Source: a virus. Taken from it: DNA of 64,000 nucleotides. Shown in pieces: positions 21,063-27,291 of the stretch. The DNA is taken from IMG/VR virus record IMGVR_UViG_3300024221_000009, positions 27,387 through 91,386 of that record. The stretch is one strand, 5' to 3'. A program made the translations under genes and the position numbers. The notes below the pieces were generated by a model. That model searched no databases, had not been told where the DNA came from, and worked only from the letters and a program-made list of their open reading frames with translations. How positions within the stretch are numbered: position 1 is the stretch's first letter; every line of letters starts with the position of its first letter.

Positions 21063-21613
21063 TGATATTAAACAGTAGAAATAACTTATTTAACTTTAAA
21101 TTTCCTCGTAAATTTATACCGGTTGAAGTGGCTGATAAATACAGGAAGTATTTAAACAGAATGCCTGGGAATTTAATTACAGAACCTATTGATTTTATTA
21201 ACTACTCAATACAAGGTATTGCAATTCCTGGAATTGAATTTGATCCTGTAGAACAAACACCAAATGATGGTACTATTACATATCATAGAGGATCCATACC
21301 TATTCAAAACACAATTGAAAGACAATTTCAAGTAGAGTTGCAACTATTAGATGGGTATATAAATTATTGGATTTTACAAGACACTCTTTTGTATTACTAT
21401 TCTAAATCTGTTAGAGCTCCATTTATTGATGATTTAAAGCTTCAAATATTAGATGCTGAAGGAATACATGTTATGAGTGCTACATTTGAAAAACCTATTA
21501 TGAACTCAATTACCGAACTGGAATTAAACATGAGTTCTAACATAGCGGAGTTTAACACATTTACAATTAACTTTTATTATAATAAATTTAATTTAAAGTT
21601 AGAAATTGATTAA
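21062..21613 (+). CDS. Tail-tube-like protein (gp19/gp54 family candidate)
   Basis: At 183 aa it is close to the length of T4 tail tube protein gp19. The N-terminus (NLFNFKFPRKFIPVEVADKY) and the pattern of a short beta-rich protein with PIQNTIERQFQVELQLLDG in the middle fit the tube fold shared by gp19 and the baseplate tube initiator gp54. The C-terminal strands (FNTFTINFYYNKFNLKLE) are typical of a tube subunit. It overlaps the preceding structural gene by one base. Whether it is the main tube or an initiator paralogue cannot be settled here. Confidence 0.5.
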   Translation: MILNSRNNLFNFKFPRKFIPVEVADKYRKYLNRMPGNLITEPIDFINYSIQGIAIPGIEFDPVEQTPNDGTITYHRGSIPIQNTIERQFQVELQLLDGYINYWILQDTLLYYYSKSVRAPFIDDLKLQILDAEGIHVMSATFEKPIMNSITELELNMSSNIAEFNTFTINFYYNKFNLKLEID

Positions 21614-21625
21614 GATATATACTAT

Positions 21626-21994
21626 ATGAAAACATTTTTAGATTACATGACAAATGCCAATGCAACTGAAGCAGAACTTCAAATATTGCAAGAATCTTTA
21701 CAGTCGGAGTGGACTGAATCTTTAGAAGAAAAAGTAGATTCTGCTCTTGAAGAATTTGTATCAGAATACAAGCAGGAAGATGGAACATACGATGTTGAAA
21801 GACTTAATAATGAAATGACTAATGAAGGTATATTAGGTTCTATTTTTGGAGGTCTTACTGGGTTTGCTTTAGGAAAAACAATTGGTAAAGCAGTTGCTAA
21901 AGTCTTAGGTATTGAAAAAGGAATAATGTATGAAATGCTAACCTCTCGATTAGTTGGTGCCGCTCTTGGTGCTGCAATCGGTAAAAAACTATAA
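21626..21994 (+). CDS. Small glycine-zipper protein with capsid-targeting-like N-terminus
   Basis: A 122-aa protein. The N-terminus MKTFLDYM resembles the T4 capsid-targeting tag (MKTYQEFIAE). A Glu-rich middle follows. MTNE, then GILGSIFGGLTGFALGK and LVGAALGAAIGKKL form two Gly/Ala-zipper hydrophobic segments at ~71-90 and ~107-122. TNE|G before the first zipper would suit a prohead-protease cut. Glycine-zipper helices often insert into membranes, so a packaged, membrane-active ejection protein is plausible, but this is inference. It sits between tail genes and the resolvase. Confidence 0.5.
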   Translation: MKTFLDYMTNANATEAELQILQESLQSEWTESLEEKVDSALEEFVSEYKQEDGTYDVERLNNEMTNEGILGSIFGGLTGFALGKTIGKAVAKVLGIEKGIMYEMLTSRLVGAALGAAIGKKL

Positions 21995-21996
21995 GA

Positions 21997-22659
21997 ATGA
22001 TTTACGTAGCAGTAGACTTCTCTTTAAATTCACCTGGTATTTGTATTCACGATGATTCAAAGGATTCATATCACTTTGTGTCTTATATTAAAAGAGGACA
22101 AGGAACTAAAAAAGATCAAAAGAAACAAGAAGACATTTCTCTTCTAAAAGACACCACATTAATTTATCAGCCCGACTGGGATAAAAGCGATAACTATTCA
22201 AGTGCTGAAATATCTAAAGTTAGAAGATATTCAAGAACCGCTCAAGACCTTATTGATATTATATTAAAGATAACTAAAACTAAAGACAATTATATTATTG
22301 GTTTTGAAGGAACTTCTTTTGGTTCTAAGATGGGAACTAATAATATTATTGATATGGCAGCAGGTGCAGCCCTTCTAAAAGCTGAAATGCTAAACCAATT
22401 AGATGTTAAAGCTCTAGAGACTGTAGCACCTTCAACTATTAAGAAACATGCTGGTAAAGGTAATATGAATAAAACAATGCTTTGGAAAGTTTTTATTGAT
22501 AATAATATAAAAGACCAGAAACTAGCATCCTCTAAACTATTTAATTATTGTGTTGATGAGATTGGAGAAGTTTCTAAGATCCCAAAACCTTTTGATGATT
22601 TGGTCGATGCCTTCTTCTTGAACAGCTTACTTCAAACGTTATTTAACCCTCAGGCTTAA
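21997..22659 (+). CDS. RuvC-like Holliday junction resolvase (RNase H fold)
   Basis: A 220-aa protein. VAVDFSLNSPGIC at residues 4-16 supplies the first-strand catalytic Asp of the RuvC/RNase H fold. IIGFEGTSFG near 100 supplies the Glu, and KPFDDLVDAFF near 200 supplies the C-terminal acidic pair. These match the D-E-D-D arrangement of RuvC-type resolvases. It probably resolves branched replication and recombination intermediates before packaging, the role T4 gp49 plays with an unrelated fold. It is followed by gp32, primase and UvsY/W, consistent with a recombination role. Confidence 0.72.
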   Translation: MIYVAVDFSLNSPGICIHDDSKDSYHFVSYIKRGQGTKKDQKKQEDISLLKDTTLIYQPDWDKSDNYSSAEISKVRRYSRTAQDLIDIILKITKTKDNYIIGFEGTSFGSKMGTNNIIDMAAGAALLKAEMLNQLDVKALETVAPSTIKKHAGKGNMNKTMLWKVFIDNNIKDQKLASSKLFNYCVDEIGEVSKIPKPFDDLVDAFFLNSLLQTLFNPQA

Positions 22660-22724
22660 AACTCTAAGCTTATATTACATATATGATAAAAAGTTTCAAT
22701 AATAATAAATAAAATAATAAAATA

Positions 22725-22910
22725 ATGGAAAAGAAAAAGATAGCTTCGGCACACTTATTAAAATTAAAAGAGATATTGTTTGATATGATATCACAAAACA
22801 GAATATCAGAAGCAGAAGCTCTAAATATTTTAAGAAAAGCAGGATTAATAAAGCTTCCAGAGGCTGATGGATGGATGGATGAAGAAGGATCCACATATAG
22901 AAAATTATAG
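22725..22910 (+). CDS. Small hypothetical protein (61 aa)
   Basis: A short helical protein containing HLLKLKEILFDMISQNRISE and EALNILRKAGLI, resembling a helix-turn-helix-sized alpha bundle, with an acidic tail (GWMDEEGS). An A-rich leader typical of this genome precedes the ATG. It lies just upstream of the promoter of the gp32 gene. I do not recognise it. Confidence 0.45.
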   Translation: MEKKKIASAHLLKLKEILFDMISQNRISEAEALNILRKAGLIKLPEADGWMDEEGSTYRKL

Positions 22911-22934
22911 AGATATATATTTTAAGATTATATT

Positions 22935-22964
22935 TTGAAACCTTTTAAAGATTCATTGTATAAT
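22935..22964 (+). promoter_or_regulatory. Promoter ahead of gp32 (TTGAAA-18-TATAAT)
   Basis: TTGAAA at 22935-22940 and TATAAT at 22959-22964 are separated by 18 bp; TTG immediately precedes the -10. The same arrangement occurs at 37044 and 47801. It would give a leader of about 80 nt for the SSB gene. Confidence 0.6.
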
Positions 22965-22980
22965 TAATGAAAGTTTTTTA

Positions 22981-23051
22981 AAGGTACCTTAACGAACAAT
23001 CAAAGATTTAAAGATTATTAACAAAATTAACGAAATTAAAGATTTAAAGAA
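22981..23051 (+). promoter_or_regulatory. gp32 leader: palindrome and A-rich unstructured tract
   Basis: A perfect 10-bp palindrome, AAGGTACCTT (22981-22990), is followed by ~60 nt almost free of G+C, with repeated AAAGATTTAAAGA and AACGAA words, running to the ATG. T4 gp32 represses its own translation by binding an unstructured A/U-rich leader next to a folded nucleation element. This leader has the right composition for the same autogenous control, which is inferred rather than shown. Confidence 0.35.
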
Positions 23052-23960
23052 ATGGCAGAATTTGACATTTTCAACTTAAGCGTAAGCGATGTTGAAACAC
23101 ACGACACACAAAGCACTAAAACGGATGTACTATACAAGCCGAGTGCAGATCAAGGAAAAGATGGAACTTATAAAGCACTAGTACGCTTTGTTCCTAATCC
23201 AGCAAACCCAAGAAATTCACTAGTTAAAAAATACGTACACTGGTTAACAGATGCATCAGGTAATGGTCGATTAATTGACTCACCTAGTTCTGTTGGCGAA
23301 AGTTGTCCAATTGCAGAAGCTTTTTTCAAACTAAGAAATAGCGATTCAGCAGTTGACCGTAAGATGAGTGAAAAATTAAAGAGACGTGAGCAATACTACT
23401 CTCTTATTAAAGTAATTAAAGACCCTCAAAATCCAGATCTAGAAGGACAATACTTAGTGTATAAGTTTGGTTATAAGATTAAGGAAAAGATTGACGAGGA
23501 ATTAAAGCCAGCTTTTGGTGAACCAACTCAAGTATTTGACCTTTTCGAAGGTAAAAACTTTGAATTGATTATAACAAGACAAGGTGAATATAACAATTAC
23601 GATAAATCTAAATTCTCTGCAAGCACTTCAGCAATCACAGTAAATGGAGAAGCTGCTGAAAGAACAAAAGAGACAATGTCAGTTATTAAAACTGAATTAG
23701 ATGCAGCACCATCATTAGAGCCTTACGAGTATAAAGTATGGGATGGAGATGCAAGAGATTTCGTAAACGGAATTTTACGTCAATACTTAAATCCAGGAGG
23801 TTCAATTGATGCAGTGGTTTCAAAACCTAAAGCTGCGCCAAAGGCATCTAAGCCAGTTGAAGTATCTACACCAGTTGTAGAAACTACTTCAACAACAGAA
23901 TCAACAAGTGCAGATAGTAGTGATGATCTAGATTCTTTCTTGAATGACCTCGACATCTAA
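23052..23960 (+). CDS. gp32: Single-stranded DNA-binding protein, gp32-like
   Basis: A 302-aa protein aligning along its length with T4 gp32. The OB-fold core contains DGTYKALVRFVPNP, EQYYSLIKVIKDPQNPDLEG and YKFGYKIKEKI, matching the T4 VKDPAAPENEGK region. NYDKSKF matches T4 NYDESKF. A Pro/Ala/Thr linker leads to an acidic C-terminal tail, DDLDSFLNDLD, like T4 DDLLNDL, used to recruit replication partners. The T4 zinc ligands (one His, three Cys) are not retained: only one Cys, in ESCPIAEAF, is present in the whole protein. Its end overlaps the primase gene by 17 bp. It coats ssDNA during replication and recombination. Confidence 0.88.
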   Translation: MAEFDIFNLSVSDVETHDTQSTKTDVLYKPSADQGKDGTYKALVRFVPNPANPRNSLVKKYVHWLTDASGNGRLIDSPSSVGESCPIAEAFFKLRNSDSAVDRKMSEKLKRREQYYSLIKVIKDPQNPDLEGQYLVYKFGYKIKEKIDEELKPAFGEPTQVFDLFEGKNFELIITRQGEYNNYDKSKFSASTSAITVNGEAAERTKETMSVIKTELDAAPSLEPYEYKVWDGDARDFVNGILRQYLNPGGSIDAVVSKPKAAPKASKPVEVSTPVVETTSTTESTSADSSDDLDSFLNDLDI

Positions 23961-25071
23961 GATAGACGAAACATTAAAGCAAAAAATTAGAAGCTTAGTA
24001 AAGCAAGTTGTAGTAAACGAGCACACTGACCCTAATAAAAGAATGCTTAAGGAAATGCCAGGCCGTTTGAGCCTGGCATGCCCTTATTGTGGAGACTCTA
24101 CAACAGATACACATAAGAAGAGAGGTAATATATATTGGGATAGTTTACAGTTTCATTGTTTTAACTGCTCTGCCCATGGAGATGTTTATTCTTTATTAAA
24201 AGATCATCACGTAGGATTCAAAGATAGAGAAGATTCTATTGCTATTATAGATTTCATACAGGAACATAGAATACAAGCAAACACTGTAGAAGTATTAGAA
24301 CACGACATCTTTAAAAAGATATACGACTTAGCCCCTACTCGAGAAGAATTAAGTAAAACATTTGGATATAAAGAAATAGAAGTAGGAGATCCTGGTTATT
24401 TTTACTTAAGAGGGAGAATGTTATCTCATAAGCTTGAAAACTTTATGTATTCTCCTAAAGATAAAAGAATGGTTGTTCTTAATTTAGGCCCTAATAAAAA
24501 AGTTATAGGGTTTCAAACAAGAGCTCTTTCCAAATATAGAAACGCAAGATACCTAACGTATGATATTGAAAAAATATATCAAGAAATGAATAAAGATCTT
24601 GGAGTATCTGAAACTGAATTAATAAGTCTTAAAAAAATATCAACACTCTTTGGTATTTTAAGAGTTGATTTACAAAGAACAGTCACTATGTTTGAAGGTC
24701 CTATTGACGCAATGTTTATGTCAAATAGTATTGGATTAGCAACAGCAGGTAGATCAACAGAAGAGTTTGATGAAATACCAACAATACGTTATATGTTTGA
24801 TAACGACAAAACAGGTAAAGAGAAGATGATGCAAAAACTTCGAAGAGGTAAAGAAATATTTATGTGGGGTAAATTTCTTAATGATACCAAGCTAGATTTA
24901 AAATACGATAAATGGCTAGACGGAGTTAATAAAGAAAATAGAGATAAATATCCTAAAGAATTAGGTGATTTAAATGATCTAGTACGAGTAGCATACTATT
25001 TAAAAGACGATTGTCTTAAAAATCTGTCTGAATATTTTAGTAATTCTAAACTAGATGCATTTTACCTATGA
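23944..25071 (+). CDS. gp61: DNA primase, gp61-like
   Basis: A 375-aa protein. A CHC2-type zinc ribbon has Cys46, Cys49, Cys72 and Cys75 (CPYCGDS and HCFNC). A TOPRIM domain follows, with MFEGPIDAMF (T4: VLEGPIDSLF) and YMFDNDKTGKEK supplying the acidic metal-binding residues. The C-terminal MWGKF and ELGDLNDLV match the T4 primase end. It makes RNA primers with the gp41 helicase encoded at 52.2 kb. Its ATG lies inside the gp32 coding end, and its stop overlaps the next start (ATGA), implying coupled translation. Confidence 0.85.
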   Translation: MTSTSKIDETLKQKIRSLVKQVVVNEHTDPNKRMLKEMPGRLSLACPYCGDSTTDTHKKRGNIYWDSLQFHCFNCSAHGDVYSLLKDHHVGFKDREDSIAIIDFIQEHRIQANTVEVLEHDIFKKIYDLAPTREELSKTFGYKEIEVGDPGYFYLRGRMLSHKLENFMYSPKDKRMVVLNLGPNKKVIGFQTRALSKYRNARYLTYDIEKIYQEMNKDLGVSETELISLKKISTLFGILRVDLQRTVTMFEGPIDAMFMSNSIGLATAGRSTEEFDEIPTIRYMFDNDKTGKEKMMQKLRRGKEIFMWGKFLNDTKLDLKYDKWLDGVNKENRDKYPKELGDLNDLVRVAYYLKDDCLKNLSEYFSNSKLDAFYL

Positions 25072-25289
25072 CAAATAAAGAAATTAACGAAATGATAGAT
25101 CATGAGTTTGACGAATTCGAACACGATCGAAACCGTAGAAAAAATATTAAAGCTTTTTTAAAACTTAAAAGCTCTATATATGATTTTACGGAAACTAAAT
25201 TAACTATGACAGATCCTAAGTTTAAGAAAAAACTTAGCACTTCTGTTTATATTAAACACAAAAATAAAAATAATAATCAACTGTTTTAA
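25068..25289 (+). CDS. Small charged hypothetical protein (73 aa)
   Basis: A highly charged protein (INEMIDHEFDEFEHDRNRRK, Lys/Asn-rich C-terminus) translationally coupled to primase through an ATGA overlap and followed by uvsY. No family recognised. Position suggests a replication or recombination accessory, but nothing in the sequence proves it. Confidence 0.45.
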   Translation: MTNKEINEMIDHEFDEFEHDRNRRKNIKAFLKLKSSIYDFTETKLTMTDPKFKKKLSTSVYIKHKNKNNNQLF

Positions 25290-25300
25290 ACTAATAATCA

Positions 25301-25729
25301 ATGGCAGATTTAAAAGATAAAATACTTAAATTAGACGAATATCTAGGAAGACAAAGATTAGATTGGACTGATAAAATAAAAGAACTTACAGTTAATTTAA
25401 AGAAAGGTGTAAACCTTGAAGAGGTTAGTTCGTTCTCATTGAGTTATCGACAAATATTAGTAGAACAGCTTGCATCTATGTCTAATAAGATGAGAGCACA
25501 AAAAGCAACAGTTGATCAAAAGTATAAAACAAAGTGGATAGAATATTATCAATACGATTATAAACTAACCGACAAGCAACGAGAAAGATTTCTTGAAGCG
25601 GATTTAGCAGAAGATAGACAGCTGCTAGATTTATTAGAAACACAGAAGAGCTTTATTGAAGCTTCTGTAAAAACTCTTGACAATATGGGCTTTGCAATAA
25701 AGAATCGCCTCGATATGACAAGAATATAA
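25301..25729 (+). CDS. uvsY: Recombination mediator, UvsY-like
   Basis: At 142 aa it is near the 137 aa of T4 UvsY. It is strongly helical, and its C-terminus, LDNMGFAIKNRLDMTRI, matches T4 UvsY (IKSRGFAIKHIQDMR). It also resembles UvsY in the middle, with a Lys-rich YKTKWIEYY segment followed by an acidic helix. UvsY loads UvsX recombinase on gp32-coated ssDNA. It lies directly upstream of uvsW, the same pairing as in T4. Confidence 0.72.
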   Translation: MADLKDKILKLDEYLGRQRLDWTDKIKELTVNLKKGVNLEEVSSFSLSYRQILVEQLASMSNKMRAQKATVDQKYKTKWIEYYQYDYKLTDKQRERFLEADLAEDRQLLDLLETQKSFIEASVKTLDNMGFAIKNRLDMTRI

Positions 25730-25747
25730 AAAATAGTTTCATGAAAA

Positions 25748-27256
25748 TTGGTACTAACATTAACAGATGATAATCAATTTCTACGAATTGATGATGCTAC
25801 TGAACTTGAGTTAGAACAGATTACAATCTCCCTTACAAAAAGAATTGAAAGTTGGAGATTTAATCCGTTAGTAAAACGAGGAGTGTGGGATGGTTATGTC
25901 TCTTATATTAAAGATGACAAATGGATTCCAGCTGGACTATGGAGGCATGTTATACAAATTTGTAAAGATTATAAGATAGAGATTCAAATGAACGGAATAA
26001 AACGTTTAATTGATCCAGATATTAACGCAGAAGCATTTGAAGAATGGGCTCTTAATTTCTTTAAAGGTGCTGAGATAACTCCAAGAGATTATCAAATAGA
26101 AACAGCATATAACATACTTAAATTTAGAAAGTGTTTAGCGGAGTTGGCAACATCAGCTGGTAAAACTTTAATTAGTTTTATGACTGTTGCATATATGCTA
26201 GAAAAGAAAAAAGCTCAAAAAATATTATTTATAGTACCTAACGTATCTTTAGTTGTACAGGCCCATGAAGATTTTCATGAATATAATTACATGAATAAAG
26301 TTAATTTAAAGATTCAACAGATATATTCAGGTAAAAAAATTAAAAGTAATAAAAATATAATTATTGGTACATATCAATCTTTAGTAAAAAAAGATAAAGA
26401 ATATTTTAGTCAATTTGACGCTGTTTTAGTAGATGAAACTCACAAAGCAAAAAGCGCATCTATAAAAACAATATTACAAAAATGTACTAACGCAAAATAT
26501 AAATTTGGTCTTTCAGGAACAATTCCTAAAGATGGATCTCTTGATAAATTAACTCTTATGAGCCAGACTGGTCCAGTTATTAGTGAAGTCAAAGCGGCTT
26601 TTCTACAAAAACAAGGACATATTGCAAAATGTTTGGTTAAAGTAATTCAAATGAACTATGCAACAGAAAATCAAAGACAAGCGTTTCAAGAGCTTGCGCA
26701 GAACAAATATGATAGAAAGGATGTTTTCCAACTTGAACAAAATTTTATTATTAATAACGAAGCACGTCTTGATTTTATCTCAAGCGTTATTTCCAGAGTA
26801 CCCAGGAATAGCCTTGTCCTTTTTCACAGGATTGAACACGGTAAAAAATTATATGAAAAACTTAGACAAGAAAGCGATAAAAGAGTTTTTTATGTGGATG
26901 GCGGAACCAATACTGATATTAGAGAAGAATATAAAAAGAAAATGGAAGCCGGTGAAGAAGTTGTCATCGTTGCGTCCTATGGTACTTTCTCAACAGGGAT
27001 CTCGATTAAAAAAATACACAACATATTCTTTACGGAATCTTTTAAAAGTGAAGTGATTATCAGGCAATCAATAGGACGTGGTTTAAGGCAACATGAATCA
27101 AAGGACAAGGTTTTAATAATCGACTTTGTTGACGACATTAGAACGCAAGAGTGGGATAATTATCTATATAAACATGGTAAAGCTCGCCAGGCAATATATA
27201 AACAAGAAAAGTTTGATTATAATATTAAAATAGTCAATTTTGAAGGAGATATATAA
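25748..27256 (+). CDS. uvsW: Recombination helicase UvsW-like (TTG start or 1-nt frame offset)
   Basis: A 502-aa SF2 helicase. The N-terminal domain (RFNPLVKRGVWDGY, then IPAGLW) matches the T4 UvsW start (RFNPRFRYGNWDG). Motif I is LATSAGKT (~133-140), motif II VDETHK (~227), and the C-terminal RecA domain has SIGRGLRQ as motif VI. It drives branch migration and regression of recombination forks. No in-frame ATG precedes the conserved N-terminus. TTG at 25748 is the only fitting start, while an ATG at 25741 is one base out of frame (ATGAAAATTGG): removing one A would fuse it as MKLVLT. A true TTG start or a one-base indel are both possible. Confidence 0.85.
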   Translation: MVLTLTDDNQFLRIDDATELELEQITISLTKRIESWRFNPLVKRGVWDGYVSYIKDDKWIPAGLWRHVIQICKDYKIEIQMNGIKRLIDPDINAEAFEEWALNFFKGAEITPRDYQIETAYNILKFRKCLAELATSAGKTLISFMTVAYMLEKKKAQKILFIVPNVSLVVQAHEDFHEYNYMNKVNLKIQQIYSGKKIKSNKNIIIGTYQSLVKKDKEYFSQFDAVLVDETHKAKSASIKTILQKCTNAKYKFGLSGTIPKDGSLDKLTLMSQTGPVISEVKAAFLQKQGHIAKCLVKVIQMNYATENQRQAFQELAQNKYDRKDVFQLEQNFIINNEARLDFISSVISRVPRNSLVLFHRIEHGKKLYEKLRQESDKRVFYVDGGTNTDIREEYKKKMEAGEEVVIVASYGTFSTGISIKKIHNIFFTESFKSEVIIRQSIGRGLRQHESKDKVLIIDFVDDIRTQEWDNYLYKHGKARQAIYKQEKFDYNIKIVNFEGDI

Positions 27257-27257
27257 G
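27248..27257 (+). promoter_or_regulatory. Candidate late promoter box
   Basis: GATATATAAG overlaps the uvsW stop codon and lies 34 bp upstream of the ATG of the 806-aa polyprotein-like gene. It matches the recurrent RATATATAA box seen before capsid genes. Confidence 0.3.
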
Positions 27258-27291
27258 ATATACGTAAATAAAATAAATAAAATTTATAAAA

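Noticed and set aside
26658-27056. 132-aa plus-strand frame inside uvsW
   Set aside because: The uvsW frame carries helicase motifs throughout this region, so the alternate frame is a shadow.
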